NCBI GenBank assembly: GCA_963971405.1
Contig: OZ020486.1
Span: 32,201,419-32,265,418 of the forward strand
Source of the DNA: Psococerastis gibbosa
Lineage: Eukaryota; Arthropoda; Insecta; Psocodea; Psocidae
DNA: 64,000 bases
Direction: 5' to 3'
Translations under genes and position numbers: made by a program
Shown: positions 10,563 through 22,873 of the stretch, piece after piece
Layout of the letters: every line of letters begins with the position of its first letter
Numbering within the stretch: position 1 is the stretch's first letter
The notes under the pieces: generated by a model
Database searches by the model: none
Seen by the model: only the letters and a program-made list of their open reading frames with translations
Told to the model about the DNA's origin: nothing

Positions 10563-10632
10563 CCAAAAAGATCGCCATGGGACTGCGCGCCAAATCACAG
10601 CCTCTTCCCGTCAAACCTCGGTATGACATGTT
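10563..10632 (+). repeat. Short dispersed repeat
   Basis: GATCGCCATGGGACTGCGCG followed by CAAAT and, further on, CCTCGG-TGACATGT also occurs at 13352-13445. The nature of the repeat is unknown. Confidence 0.5.
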
Positions 10633-10633
10633 T

Positions 10634-10757
10634 TTGCTTTCCAATTTATACGTAGTATAAGGAAAGCTTTGTGATGGTCGAAATTTTCGATTCCGAGATT
10701 TCAACGGATTTACACGTTTTGAGGCCCCAGGAACCCAAAAAAGTTGTTTTTACGAAA

Positions 10758-10824
<67 letters not shown>

Positions 10825-10910
10825 TCATCGATTTCCAGAGAAACTACTTGGTGGATTTGAATGAAATTTGGCATGTAGATTTATAAAAATCATGCATCGG
10901 GACCATTTTT
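10634..10910 (+). repeat. TCTG-microsatellite repeat, left part
   Basis: It starts with TTGCTTTCCAATTTATACGT, shared with copies at 14381, 27174 and (reverse) 60876. It then has a conserved stretch around GAAATTTTCGATTCCGAGAT and a long (TCTG)n run at about 10758-10823, roughly 16-17 units. The copy stops where an unrelated 373-bp foldback (10918-11290) begins; intact copies continue for another 500-600 bases. The Leu/Ser/Val/Cys-repeat ORFs across it are artefacts of the microsatellite. Confidence 0.8.
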
Positions 10911-10917
10911 TTAGTTA

Positions 10918-11290
10918 ACAGCCCGTAGGAAAGTTGCAGCCCGAAATTTAATACTTTCTACTATTTATTTAATTAACTAAGCATGTTATTAAAGATTTGG
11001 CTCATCAAAGTTGTAGAAGACTACTTCATGCATCATATAAATATGGTATTTTTAGTTTTCAAAATTGTAGTATTTTTATAAAATTGATTATACGAGAAAA
11101 GTTATTGTTTATAAAATATTTGCATGTTTATGGAAAAACTACAATTTCGAAAATTAAAAATATCTTATAATATGATACATGAAGTAGTCTTCTACAACTT
11201 TGATGAGCCAAATCTTTAATAACATGTTTAGTTAATTAAATAATAAATAAAAAGTATTAAATTTCGGGCTGACAATTTCCTACGGGCTGT
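10918..11290. repeat. Foldback element, ACAGCCCGTAGGAAA family
   Basis: A long imperfect palindrome of about 373 bp. The left arm ACAGCCCGTAGGAAAGTTGC and the right-arm complement ACAGCCCGTAGGAAATTGTC match and continue pairing through TTTGGCTCATCAAAGTTGTA and GAAGTAGTCTTCTACA-type segments. It interrupts the TCTG repeat. One arm tip of the same family occurs alone at 63871-63898. Confidence 0.8.
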
Positions 11291-11382
11291 ACACATTTAA
11301 CACCAAAATCGCATACAATCATGCATATACAATCACATTGTACATTCTACAGTATATTCCCCATCTTGTGTCTCAACACATC

Positions 11383-11475
11383 GGAGGCGTGTCGTAACTC
11401 GACACAAGTTGCACATATTAGGTTGCATAGTGAGGCAAATGAAGAGGTCAATCGGATGCATCCTTTAAATTGTAT
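11383..11475 (+). repeat. SINE-like repeat fragment (family S1)
   Basis: It contains ATCGGAGGCGTGTCGTAACT, GAAGAGGTCAATCGGAT and the TTAAATTGT tail in the order seen at 41445-41625. The 5' part is missing. Confidence 0.6.
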
Positions 11476-11830
11476 ATACAGGTATTAACCATTATAAAAA
11501 TCCGTATGGAATTTGGAAGACTGGAAAGTCTCTTGGAAATGTGCAAAATAATCCATCACACATACAGTAGATTTTCCATCTTAAGTCGAGAAATTACGGA
11601 CAGCATATGGACTTGGAAAACCGGAAGTCCTTTAGGAGATCTGCAGGAAAATCCATCACACATTTTCGCGTTCGTGGCTAAATGTTCAATAAAGCAACAA
11701 AAACAAAAAAAAAACACATCATGCAGTATAGATTTTCGATCATATTTCGAGAAATTACCTTATGAACTCCCCATGGAATTGGAAGTATAGTAATAATGTG
11801 TGAATAACTCACTACTGTACTGCCTGTTCA

Positions 11831-11994
11831 GGCAGCTATTCCACTTGTCGATATTTCGTCATTTATGCATCAATAATAAGTCTAAACCATATTATAACTT
11901 AAATTATAATAGATAAGTTAAGTCTCCTTAAAACAAAAATCTCATCAATTATTGATGCACAAATGACGGAATATTGACAAGTGGAACAGCCACC
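11831..11994. mobile_element. Foldback MITE, TTCCACTTGTC subfamily
   Basis: The left arm GGCAGCTATTCCACTTGTCG mirrors a right arm ending in the complement GGTGGCTGTTCCACTTGTC. The inner core (ACTTAACTTATCTATTATAA on one strand) is shared with copies at 33924 and 62695, and with the core of 37434. A TTA follows the right end. The termini and TTA/TAA flanks in sister copies point to PIF/Harbinger (Tourist-like) mobilisation. Confidence 0.75.
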
Positions 11995-12850
11995 TTACGA
12001 CACCCACACAGGCTATATATTCATCTTTGCAATTAGCAAGACCAATATAATAATGTTAAATTCAGGCAACTCCTTAAAGGATAGAAATGCGTCCCTGATG
12101 AAAGGCTCAAACCCGCATTAGTGTCTAAGCTGCGGGCTGCAATCGAACAGATTTTATTTCACAAAGAATGCCGTACTTTCAAATAAGATAAAAATATTTG
12201 TAGGCAATAACACTACATCTTGCACGGAGGGGAAACTTCCTCTCTCCCAAATCAAATAAACTTTCTCCAAGTTTTTCCTTCTTTTTAAATACTCATTCAA
12301 AGGTATTTAGGAGGGAAAGTATTTCACATGTCTATAAACTTTGCTTTTCTGCTACCGTAATGATTGCGCCACTTTCTTGACATTTTCCTCTTCTTCACGA
12401 GTCTATAGATAATTTCTTATTGAATTTCAAACTTTTCTTACAATTAGAATTTATTTGTTATTCGCGCCATTTTTACTAGGAGCTCATGATATTGGTTAAG
12501 TTCCTGACAATTAAATTCGGAGAACCTCTTAAACTTGTACCAAGGACAGGAAAAAACGTGGAATCTTTCAGATTGTTAGACAGAACACAGCTGCTTCCAA
12601 TCTAAACCACCATAGCGTACCTCATCAACTTATCTCGAGATTGGCTGTTGACGCCAACTACCTACAAGTAGGTACATTTATTGCACAAATGATAATAGTG
12701 GCTTAATGTGGAAAAAGAGTGGGGAGCTTAAGTTTTTAAAAAGAGTGGCATGCCAAAGCAATAAATAAGGATGATTAATATCGGGTTATTATAGGTAGGA
12801 CGCGATTTCGGACGAAGGCGAACAATAATTTGAGTTTGAAAATTTCAGGA
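11995..12850. other. No gene recognised
   Basis: AT-rich sequence with no recognised coding, RNA or transposon signal. Confidence 0.4.
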
Positions 12851-13005
12851 CATGCACGTAGAGTGTACTGTGACCTTCACTCGAAAGAATGGTTCGAGTC
12901 CCACACTTGCTAAAGTTTCTTGCTTCGGAGGGCATGTAAAGCAAGTGGACCACCTTTCACGTTATAGCCTTAACTCCGCTGGATCGGGTTAGTACAAGAA
13001 GAAAA
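12851..13005 (+). repeat. tRNA-derived SINE (family S2), sense
   Basis: A perfect B box GGTTCGAGTCC lies at 12891-12901 and is followed by CACACTTGCT, as in the minus-strand copy at 28225-28305. The body then shows CTTCGGAGGGCATGTAAAGC and the tail CTTAACTCCGCTGGATCGGG. The A-box side is diverged. Confidence 0.65.
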
Positions 13006-13351
13006 ATTCATTATTTAGGCTATTTTTACGAAATTTCTTTATTTTCGCGAAAATAACTTGCAATGTCCAGCCTTAAATGTCTCCAGCGGGCGGTTATTAT
13101 GAGGGCTAGAGCACAATAGCTTAAGCTGAGCATTTCTTTTCCTTTTCTTTCGCATGTTGTCATCATCACGCGCCCCTTCCTCACAAGAGAGTTATTATTG
13201 TAGTAAAAATAATGATGCACTGCGTATGGCATCATTTATCAGGAAAAGAGTACTGGAACCGATGAAGGAAGAAACAGGAAGGCAAGAGAAAAATGTTGGA
13301 CAGGAAAGTTGTATGATTGGATTACGTTTAAAGCGTAATTCGGGCGGGTGA

Positions 13352-13450
13352 TGATCGCCATGGGACTGCGCGACAAATTGCACCCTCACCGACCCCCCCC
13401 CCCTCCCCCCTCTCTCTCCCCGTAAACCCTCGGGGTGACATGTCTTTTAG
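13352..13450 (+). repeat. Short dispersed repeat with C tracts
   Basis: Second copy of the GATCGCCATGGGACTGCGCG repeat found at 10563, here interrupted by C-rich runs at about 13386-13410. Confidence 0.5.
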
Positions 13451-13716
13451 TTAACACCCGAATCACACCCCCCGTACGTTCTCCTCACGGCCAAGCTTTA
13501 TTACCGACGTTTAAATCTTCTTGAGTGGCCCAATTTTATGAGATTTCCCCGCGCTTTTGATTCGACTCCTTGCTTTGTTGGCGATTGCACCGGCAACTGT
13601 TTTAACGAAGTCGGTTTCAAGTCATTATCGTCCTGCAAGGTTGCTTTTGCCTTTCGGACCACTGGTCCTTTATCTCATTATGTAGCGATAAGGGATGATG
13701 TATAGTATATAATTAT
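13451..13716. other. No gene recognised
   Basis: No recognised feature. Confidence 0.4.
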
Positions 13717-14150
13717 AAATAAATAAATAAATAAATAATAAATAAATAAATATTATAATAAACGGAAAAAACTCCAATTTTGACAAAGTTGTTACAAGTG
13801 GAATAATAACAGTACATATGGTATTATAACGCATGTTGTAAGGCTTTCCTCCTAATGCTATTTAGTGATTCATGGAATGTATCAATGTCACACTTCTGGT
13901 TGAGAATATTACACCTGGTTAGCATTCTATTAAGTCCGAGTTCTTGCAGGTAGTTAGTTCTGTACAAATTAATATAAAATAGACTTTTGCGCCGGGTGTT
14001 TGAAGGGACATGGATATTAATATTCACTAGTAGGGAAGAACATTGAAACCTATTTGATAGGATGTTATAAACAGCAATAACATCATACATGTTTCTCCTG
14101 TCAGTTAGTGCGCTGATTATAGAGGTATACATACAGTAAGTATGGCTGAA
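13717..14150 (-). pseudogene. 5'-truncated LINE fragment (RT C-terminus)
   Basis: On the minus strand 14132-13824 encodes about 102 residues with the usual tail of CR1/Jockey-like reverse transcriptases: a LTDRRNMYDVIAVYNIL block, then INIHVPSNTRRKSLF, RTNYLQELGLNRMLTRCN and a DIDTFHESLNSIRR end. It is followed by an (ATTT)n-like 3' tail, visible as AAATAAAT repeats at 13717-13752. The catalytic core is absent, so this is a dead 3' remnant. Clade assignment is inference. Confidence 0.7.
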
Positions 14151-14194
14151 CTTCAGATAAAAACAACTGATACCGCTCGATTAAGAACTAATGG

Positions 14195-14260
14195 GGTGGT
14201 CCGCCTCGGGCGCCAAATTGGACAAAAAAATCAACATTCATACTTTGTAACATAATAATT
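14195..14260 (+). repeat. Fragment of hAT terminal region
   Basis: CGCCAAATTGGACAAAAA with a preceding GGGCG matches the subterminal region (about 55012-55040) of the intact hAT at 54964-58730. It is a relic of a related element joined to the LINE fragment. Confidence 0.5.
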
Positions 14261-14380
14261 ACAACATAACACTAATTAAACATTTAAAAATAAAAATAAC
14301 AGAATATACTGTAATTATTAGGATTTCAATGAAGATTGGGGTTTATACTATAGGCAGCAGCTAATCCGCAATAACGCTGG

Positions 14381-14504
14381 TTGCTTTCCAATTTATACGT
14401 AGTATGAGGAAAGCTTTGTGACGGTCGAAATTTTCGATTCCGAGATTTCAACGGATTTACACGTTTTGAGGCCCCAGGAACCCAAAAAAATGGTTTTTAC
14501 GAAA

Positions 14505-14547
<43 letters not shown>

Positions 14548-15258
14548 GCGTCGATTTCCGGGAAAACTACTCGGTCGATTTTGATGAAATTCGGCATGTA
14601 GGTTCACAAAAATCATACCTCGGAACAATTTTTTTTATTTTGGGCTAACTCAATTTGGGGGGGGGGGTTTATTCTCAAAAAACTTCAAAAAAACGTCTAA
14701 AAAAATTATTTCCCAAAAACGGCTCCAACGATTTCTTTTAAATTCACATATATTGTAGTTGTTGTTAATGTTGATAAAATGCGGGGGGTCGCTTGCCCCT
14801 TGATGGTTTGCTTCTGGGGGTACAAAAATAAAAATAACTAAATTTTAATGAAAAATGATTAAAAAATAATTTTTCTGCGACACCTTTCTATCGATGATTT
14901 CTACCTTCAGGTATGTTTTAGGTGTTAAATTGAGTAACGAAACCGGACAGGTTGCTTTCCCAAAAAAATATTTGATTTTGTACAAAAAAATGTTTTTGAA
15001 AAAATGATAGAAAATTCACGCTCAAATGCATTGCGTGCCCTGCCAGTATTGCTGTGTGGTAATGTGTTGGTCTGACCTATCTAGAATTTACCTCACCACC
15101 AGTGACGGAGTGACGTCAGGTGGACACCCCCCCCCCCCCCCGAGATATCGGAAATTTAACCATAGGAAAATTATTTACCATGAAATTACTCATTTTCTCT
15201 ATCTACTAATTTTGATAAATTGGAAAGCATGTTCGAGTAAACTCGGACCGGTTCTTTA
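14381..15258 (+). repeat. Full-length TCTG-microsatellite repeat
   Basis: This copy starts TTGCTTTCCAATTTATACGT and ends after AAATTGGAAAGCATG, then ACTCGGACCGGTTCTTTAA. The outer GCTTTCCAATTTAT (14383) is inverted as ATAAATTGGAAAGC (15215-15228). A (TCTG)n run sits at about 14506-14547. A G tract lies near 14658 and a C tract at 15127-15141. It can be aligned by eye along its length with the minus copy at 60023-60876. No protein is recognised. The superfamily is unknown. Confidence 0.8.
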
Positions 15259-16217
15259 ATTTGTTTTTAATTTGCCGCTATTTTCTTTTTTTAAGTTGTA
15301 ACCATCCAAAATCGTTCCCATTTCCTCTGCCAACATTTACAATCCTTTGACATGTCCTTTGCCATTTCCGTTGACATTTCACCACCCCTATAGGCATTAT
15401 TATCGTTGATTGTTAACGAGTTTAACATTGGAAATTAAAAAAAAAAAACATTCAAAGCTTTTAGGTAGGTACCTAGCCTACTTTTAATTTTTATGCGTCA
15501 AGAAATTGGAAATGGTTTCCTCTAATAATATCGAAATGATTAAAAGCTAGGACAGCTGTTTCCTAATCCAGTTGGATGCCCGAGGAACCCAGCCAGAAAC
15601 AAAACTTTGAACCCCTGCAATACACAGTCTTACCAACCTAACCCATTCCCAATACAGATTGCGTAGCGAGCCAGAAAATTACACAGACAACCCAGCAGAC
15701 AGGCCGCTACGACTTACCCAGATTTATGGGCCTATGTAGGCCTATTTATGCAAATGTTTAATAACTTTCTCAAGAAAATTGACTTGAGGTCTTGAAAGGG
15801 AAAACCGCCCTCCTTAAGAGATATAATTAATAGGAATTCATTGAACGTAATCTTCTTAGTGAAGATATCTGACTCACCCCACCCTTGCAACCCCACACTC
15901 CACGTTTATAAAATGATATCTAAGGATTTAAGCATGACATCGTCGAATTTTTTTTTAGATAAGACTCTTTTACAGAGTCATTTTCTTGAAATCGATATTA
16001 TTGAAAGGGGTTCTACTTCTAAATCTGTTAAAATGGGAAAATTATGTATTTAAGATTTCCCATTTAAAATGTTAATGCGTCAACCATTAACGTGACGTAG
16101 ACTAACCTTTCAGCTTGTATATACCTATCCAATATGACTATTTACTTCCAATACATCAACCAAGGGACCAACTGCGCGGTGGCAGCGAAGGTTCTGAACT
16201 CATCTATTACCTACCAC
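15259..16217. other. No gene recognised
   Basis: Non-coding, with no recognised repeat ends. Confidence 0.4.
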
Positions 16218-16490
16218 CAGTGGGGGTCCGGACCCCCCCCCCCCAAATTTAGCAAAATAGCAATTTTTTAGATATTTATCCAAAATTTATCTTTAAAAAA
16301 ATCGCCGGTCCCCCTTTTTCCAGTTTTGTTAATAAAGTTATCGTCTGCAAAATCAAAATTTCAGGCCTATCTTTTAAAAAAAACAATCCGGGGGGGGGGG
16401 GCGCCAAATGAAACACCACCCCAACCTATCGTAAGCGGGCAAGCTTTATGAAAACTGGACCCCAAAAAAAAATTTAAGCTACGCCACGTG
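16218..16490. repeat. C/G-tract repeat, probable degraded hAT-like MITE
   Basis: It begins CAGTGGGGGTCCGG followed by a C run and ends ...GGACCCC, A run, then GCTACGCCACGTG. A GTAGC/GTGGCG end and internal G/C tracts (16235, 16390) resemble the elements at 30047 and 34510. Clear target duplications are not visible. Confidence 0.4.
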
Positions 16491-17039
16491 GTATTATATT
16501 ATATACATTATGCACAGTATGCAGGTCTGTATCTGTAAGTTATAGTATATATTGAGTAGTAAAATAAGTTGAAGAGTAAATATAGAGAAGCTCAAAATTA
16601 GAAAGTAGCATTAAAAATCCTCGGTTTTTGAAACATACCTATCCACCTAAAGTACAATACATAGCATAAAATATTTGTAGCAAGAGCCAATCCAGGACTA
16701 AATTTTGGAAAGGCCGAGGGGGCAAGTCGTGGGGCAGCCTCGGTGTCTGCTTTTGTGCTTCAAGAGCTGTAATTGCATTTTCTATTAAATATTTAATCCT
16801 GATTTACCAGTCTAATCATTTACGGAGCGCTGAAGGAGTTTTACAATACTTCGCGAAGAATGAAAAGATCGTAAGGGTCATTAAAAATGGAATTTATAGG
16901 GACTAACTACCTACATAGCATCATTATTATAATACGGTACCTGTATTCCTTTGTATAGCGGAACAGTTCAGTTACTAGGCATACTTAGCTATGCCGTCTA
17001 GGTATTTTTTATATTTTTATTTTTTATTTTTTTAAAAGA
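16491..17039. other. No gene recognised
   Basis: Non-coding, AT-rich. Confidence 0.4.
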
Positions 17040-17206
17040 TTAATCGCATACAAACAATTTAATGAATGTATCCGATTGACCTCTTCAGTCGCCTCTGTAG
17101 GTTAGTACCTGTGTTGAGCTACGACACGTCTCCGATCGCATGGCGTGTAAAGACTCGCACAAGTGCAAGCACGTTACCACCTGGCCATCGAAGTCGATTT
17201 AGTTCT
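17040..17206 (-). repeat. SINE-like repeat (family S1), antisense, fairly complete
   Basis: The minus strand reads the whole order: CGATGGCCAGGTGGTAACGT, GCACTTGTGCGAGTCT, ACACGCCATGCGATCGGAGA, GTCGTAGCTCAACAC, CTACAGAGGCGACTGAAGAG, CAATCGGATACATTCATTAA and the TTTGTATGCGATTAA tail. The TGGCCAGGTGG start is A-box-like but no B box is evident. Confidence 0.65.
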
Positions 17207-20200
17207 ACGTAGCCTACCTATAGAACATGGATTGTTTTTTAAACAAGCTTCTTCTTCCGATTTAGTTTATAGCCTATACTTAATTGTTAAACCTAGAATA
17301 TTATTGAGTAATCACAGAGTTCATTTCCTACCTAGTGCAAACCCTCCCTCTGGATCCGCCTTTGGTTTGTTGGCATAGGTTGTATTGAATAGTATTGTAT
17401 ATAGTATATAGTATTGAATAGTAAAGGAAGGTATTGAATATGCTATAAGACCATGCTGCAATTGATATGGCGCTGCAGTTCCAAGAACCAAACACTGAAA
17501 CCGCAATAGATGTAAGAGGTTGAAGAATATTAAGAAATCTGAGGGTAAATGTGTATAGGGGTGCCGTTGGTTTCGTTTTTCCGGATGAATACCTTACAGC
17601 AGAGGGATGAGGCACGGTGGAGCGGCAAAGAAAGAAGGAAATGAAGGGTGAACTACGTGACGTACATAGTGTCAATCAAAAGTTGTTGGCGCTTTCAAAC
17701 ATTTCTTTGTTCTATCCACGTCGGCGTTCGCAGTGAAGAATATAATTTGTAGTGAACAGAAGGGTCGAAAAAGGTTATGCAATATAATCTGAAGCTTTCA
17801 TCAGGTGAATTTAATAAGTAGTAATTGTATTTCAATAAGTAATATTAATAATTGCGTAGGAGGATGGCAGAGGAGATGAACACCGATATCATTTTGGAAA
17901 CTTCTCAAATATAATAGCGAATGAATCGAAGATGTAAATAAATAAATAATAAATAAATAACCGTGTATTTTTCCTAAAACAATTTTTGACCAAATACAAA
18001 TACAGTTAATGTGCCACATGCCAGCGGTGTGCCAGGGTAGCACTCAATGTGGAGTACGTATTCATCAAAGTCGCTCACAACCACTTAAGTCACAGTAATT
18101 TTAAGTAAATTACGTCGTGCTGCAGGCCTAGCACAAAGACAATAGAATAGCTTACCCGGGGAATTATTTAAACCATTTTAATACGGTATTAAAACTAACC
18201 AACTGGTTTAACAACTAAAGTAGAAGTCCTTTTTTTCACTTGGTCAAGTAGGGCCCAAAAAATATTCCACCTACGTCTACCACATATGGAGGAAACTATT
18301 TTCAATTAAATTACTATTTAATAATTTACTTTCATTGGGGTTTAATTATTTAATATTTTCCGCTTGCTCTCGGAAAATTATTCTTTTCCATGGATTCTAG
18401 GCCTGCAGGACGTGGGTCCCTTGATACAGTTTGTAAGTCAGAGGCTATTGCCCGGGGCGTCGATGAAATATCTGAATTCTGAACAGCACTGAACACCCCA
18501 GCCACTGTAGGCTGTAACCCCCTCCCCCCTCTACCCGCCATTGACGCAGATGCATTGATAGGGCACGTGGCCAATGTCCCTCGTAAAAAACAGACATTCT
18601 TACAGCCCTTCCTGCCATCCCCTCCACAATTATTTAGCCCCGTCATTTCTCAAGCCCTGCACCGCTCTGTTCTTCTTATTAAATAAATAAAAATAATTTC
18701 TTTTTCTTATATAAAAAACGTTACCCCGGGAAGATCGTCAGCGAATGGTTAGAGAGCTTCCACAGTGGTGTCCTCATTGGGTAACACTACGGTGACTTGT
18801 CTGTCCAGATGCCAAGTGCGAGGGCATTTCCGACAGATTTGTGTTTATCTCGCTAAAATTACCTGACACGATTTAAAAAAAAAAACTTCGCCATATTTAA
18901 AATAAAATTGTGATAAAGTACGAGACAAGAGTAAAGAATGACTATGGTCGTGGTGGTCAAGGAAGAAGCTTTGTATAGGAAGCTGTTTATAGAAAACGGT
19001 GTTTACAAACCGCAATGTAAACAGCTTGCCCGCTGGATATCGCAAATGTACACAACCTCATGGGGTGTTTGATACCCGCTGGCCGCCGCACCCCCAGCTT
19101 GTTCTATATACGATGTTTGTCCCTGGCCGGCGGTCGCCAACGCCCTTATCATTTGCATACTCGATCACCATTTTAATAGCATTGCCGGATTAAACTAATG
19201 CAGATTTTGTACGGCAAATTATAATAAATAATTATAGTTATTCAATAGGTTAATTAGTTATTTATAATTGCAAAGGTTTTCACACCTGAAGTCAAAATGC
19301 TAATGAGCCATGAATGGTTTGGAAGCGCGCTTCCGAACACTTCGTCAACAGGCAGTTGGATGCTGCCCCTCCCCCCCAAATTTAGTAGATCTATAAATCT
19401 ATTGTAGGTTAATTTATTACGCTCCGATTTAACATTGCGGTCGTTAATCTAAACGGGTACTGGATGTACACTTGTAGGCTAACAACTGCCGTAGCACCAA
19501 CACGAACGGATAAATTCACCCAGGGTTACAAATTTAAAACGAACCCTGAACACTTGTAAACAAACAGGTAAGCTCAAAATAAAATTGTTTTGTTAAGTCG
19601 GATATACACAAACAAATTGTTCACGTACCGTACACGTACCGTAGCTCTCTTGCACCGTGCTAAGCACTGGTTTCCTTCCCTATGCCATGGTTCAAGATTT
19701 CACAATTTGTAAGGCAGGATAAGCTAAGCACTATTTTATTGAATCATTTCTGAACCATTTTACTACTAGTTTTTAATGGATTTTGATGGATTTTGTCATC
19801 TAAGAGTGCGGCAGTACATCCAGAGGTTAGCTCCTATGCACCACCGTGGCCGGCCAAGCTCCTGCGAACCAGATGGTGTGCTTCAATTATTAACAGCAAA
19901 TTGGCTGTGTTGGCCACATTGGAGAAAATTCCATTTTAGCGTGGTTTTTAAAAAATTAGAAATGGTCTATGGGTATAATCAAATAATTGCACGAAATCAA
20001 GACTACCGAACTTGGTTAAGTCGAGCTAACGCCTCTTTAGGGACGTCCGATTTTTTTCTAACATTAATTTATGCTTCAGAAATACTATCGAAATGCGTAA
20101 AACCTCACTATTTCCGGCATATTTATTACATTTTGGAAAATAACAAAGCTACTGTAATGTCAATAATTCGAAAGCTGCGCACGTACATGAGAACGACTCA

Positions 20201-20771
20201 CTAGAATTTTATAAAAATGGGAGGAGGGCGCCAAATTACCTATCGTTACGTCCCTTAGTACATCACTTCAATCTCAGTCACAACTTCGGTCGAGCTAAGC
20301 TACCCCTAATAAAATAACGAAATTTGGTTGTGTATCGTATCAATTATTTAGCTTAAGAGAATCCAATTTCTGAAAGGATGTTTGCATTGGCAAGCATCGC
20401 TTCTGAGATATTTTATGGAAGGAACATATTTCCGGTTGTAGGGTTCACGCCCTACATTGCCACATAGGCTATGTATTATCCTTAATGACGCTACCAACGC
20501 TCACTTGAGGGGGCTTCCCTGCGCATCCGCTAGAATGCACTGGGAACATTCCCGTGTATCTTAATATCAACGTATTTTGTTTCTGGACACTGGCAACCAC
20601 AAAGGGCAGTTTCATCCCATTCAGCCAGTTGGACTTAATGTTTACATAATTACCTATCTGTCACAAATCATAAATCAATTCATTCCAGCGGTAAACCGTC
20701 AACTAAGTGTATTATGGGCGTTTACATAGGCTTATACTTATGTTTATTCTGATGAGTAGGCGTTAGCCTAG
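17207..20771. other. No gene recognised
   Basis: About 3.5 kb without a supportable gene. A 142-codon open frame at 19776-20204 (plus) has no recognisable domain. AAATAAAT runs lie near 17937-17960. The segment 18155-18205 (CCCGGGGAATTATTTAAACC...) is repeated in inverse at about 25880-25935. A GGCGCCAAATTACC fragment near 20225 looks like another hAT end relic. Confidence 0.4.
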
Positions 20772-21112
20772 GTATAAACACAAATTATAAACACTAAGTA
20801 TAAACACTAAGTATAAACACTAAGTATAAACACTAAGTATAAACACTAAGTATAAACACTAAGTATAAACACTAAGTATAAACACTAAGTATAAACACTA
20901 AGTATAAACACTAAGTATAAACACTAAGTATAAACACTAAGTATAAACACTAAGTATAAACACTAAGTATAAACACTAAGTATAAACACTAAGTATAAAC
21001 ACTAAGTATAAACACTAAGTATAAACACTAAGTATAAACACTAAGTATAAACACTAAGTATAAACACTAAGTATAAACACTAAGTATAAAAACTAAGTAT
21101 AAACACTAAGTA
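20772..21112 (+). repeat. 13-bp minisatellite, about 26 units
   Basis: Tandem array of ACTAAGTATAAAC, almost perfect over 340 bp. The first unit (CACAAATTATAAA) and one late unit (AACTAAGTATAAA) are variants. The unit contains no open coding pattern, and there are no spacers as a CRISPR would need. Confidence 0.95.
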
Positions 21113-22085
21113 GCCTACAATACTCAAGTATATCCGTATATCCGTTACGGTTAGGCTACTCGTTTCTACCTCTACCTTACGGATTATATGCAGGATACAA
21201 TGTAAATTTGAGTGCGAGTGAGTGAATGTCTCCTTATGTTTAGCATTTGTTACAATGAAGAGCTGATTGCTCTTAGCGTTGTCAATTTATCTGTAATCCT
21301 AGGATTTTCCTTACAATTAGAATTTTCAACATTACAGATTATTTAGGATCACTTATTCTTTTTGCTTTCCTATTTATCCGTCAGTATTTAATGCTTTCCT
21401 ATTATATACTGTACGTCAGTATAAGGAAATGTTTGGGTGTCTGTTAACATTTTGATTTTCGAGATTTCATGGGAATTAATAACATAACTTACAATTACAA
21501 TATTTACATTTTTAACCCCAGGCTAAGACGCTATTAGTTTATAGCTCTATTGTAATTGTAACTTATAAGTTATTACCACATGGAACTACGCATAATCATC
21601 TATTATGGTACCTAAACTAATTGAAAAGTATAGAAAAACTTGAAAGGGCTCACTCGTAGGTACTTACCGTTCATTTGTTGGTGCTATGCCCGCTGCTATC
21701 CATTTCACCCTTTTCCTCCCTTATTCCCCAGCTAATACAAAGATGAATTACCAACATTTGGCCCGCCTTCTCATCAGGTGAGACAAATGAGGGTGATGAA
21801 GTAATGAAGCCCATCTAAGACAACAGGGGACTGAGATTTGGACGGAGAGGGGTGGCCGCCCCGAGGGGAGGGGGAGTTTGACATTATAGAGGATGAAGAT
21901 GTAATACAATCGAGAAGGCCTATAGACATTACCCAAACTTCATATATAGCCTGTCTCTTTTATTGAATTGCTACAGCGCGAACTAGTTAACTACCAAGGG
22001 ACTGGGGATGGCGACCGCTGTATCTCAGGGTCAGCCTGGGCATGTATCTTTGATTATCCCGAGTCATAGAACATGTACAATAGAC
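21113..22085. other. No gene; degenerate TCTG-repeat start
   Basis: At about 21360-21480, ATGCTTTCCTATTATATACT, then AGTATAAGGAAATGTTTG and TTTTCGAGATTTCA, resembles a worn copy of the TCTG repeat's left end that has lost the microsatellite. The flanks 22078-22085 are the left target duplication of the next element. Confidence 0.45.
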
Positions 22086-22262
22086 CATAGAGCGGGTTTT
22101 GCCTCCAATTTAGGGGGGGGGGGTCAGTGGGCAGATTCAGTGGATTTTAGCATTAAAAAACATTATTATTTTTAATTCCCACTGTAAACCCATTTTTATC
22201 TAGTGTAAGTTCATTTTATTTTGGGTCCAGCCCCCCTGACCCCCCCCTAAAATCCGCCCTTG
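22086..22262. mobile_element. Short hAT-like MITE with G tracts, 8-bp TSD
   Basis: It begins CATAGAGCGGGTTTTG and ends AAATCCGCCCTTG, with a G11 run followed by TCAG near the left end and its complement near the right. It is flanked by perfect 8-bp direct repeats CAATAGAC (22078-22085 and 22263-22270). It is non-coding and was moved by a hAT transposase, by inference from duplication length and CA..TG ends. Confidence 0.75.
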
Positions 22263-22424
22263 CAATAGACACACTGGCTCGTATTCAGGTTTTTGGGTAG
22301 ACAGCCTTTACTCCTGGGCCATACCGAATGATTAAATACCTAAGTACCGGTACCTACAAACAGAAATTTACATGATGCGGCACTTTTTTCATACGCGGAT
22401 CTAGGATAGGAGAGGGCGCAATTA

Positions 22425-22566
22425 GGCGCATATTCCATCTTTGTCAATAGTCAATAGTAAATGTGGTATTGACGTGGTAGCAGACTTTTTTAGACTGTCT
22501 TTAATGTCAGCTACCACGTCAATACCATATTTACTATGGACTATTGACATAGGTGGAATATGCGCC
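22425..22566. mobile_element. Foldback MITE, GTCAATAGTAAATG subfamily
   Basis: Arms GGCGCATATTCCA...GTCAATAGTCAATAGTAAA and the shared module GACGTGGTAGCAGAC are mirrored to the GGCGCATATTCCACC complement at 22566. TTA precedes the left end. It is a close relative of 53370-53511. Confidence 0.8.
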
Positions 22567-22873
22567 AAGGCCATAGAAAACTTGATTCTTCTCCCAAAAT
22601 TTGTTGATAAATTACGAACCGTAGCATCTCTCGGAAAGAGTCACTTGGTTCGGGGAAAAGTTTCGAAATACTCGTATAGGTATAAAATAGTAGGTTTTTA
22701 AGCACTTTAGGTAATGTTTTTCTGGTTAGTTAACGTTTTTACATGCGGATTTAGATATAGTTGAAGACGCGGGTACTTGCTCCTCCCCCCTGTAGACTGA
22801 GTTTGAGCATGAACCTGTCTATTTTCAGGAGTTGCATATTTTGAAGCCAGCAGTACCTAATTCCATTGTTGAG

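Noticed and set aside
10646..10886. ORFs on both strands rich in Cys/Leu/Ser/Val or Thr/Asp/Arg/Gln repeats, also near 14418 and 63130
   Set aside because: They are translations of the (TCTG)n microsatellite inside a dispersed non-coding repeat.
19776..20204. 142-codon plus-strand ORF
   Set aside because: No domain, no splice signals of note, no polyadenylation context. Such a length is possible by chance in a 64-kb AT-rich window.
20772..21112. CRISPR-like array
   Set aside because: The units are head-to-tail without spacers and the genome is eukaryotic.
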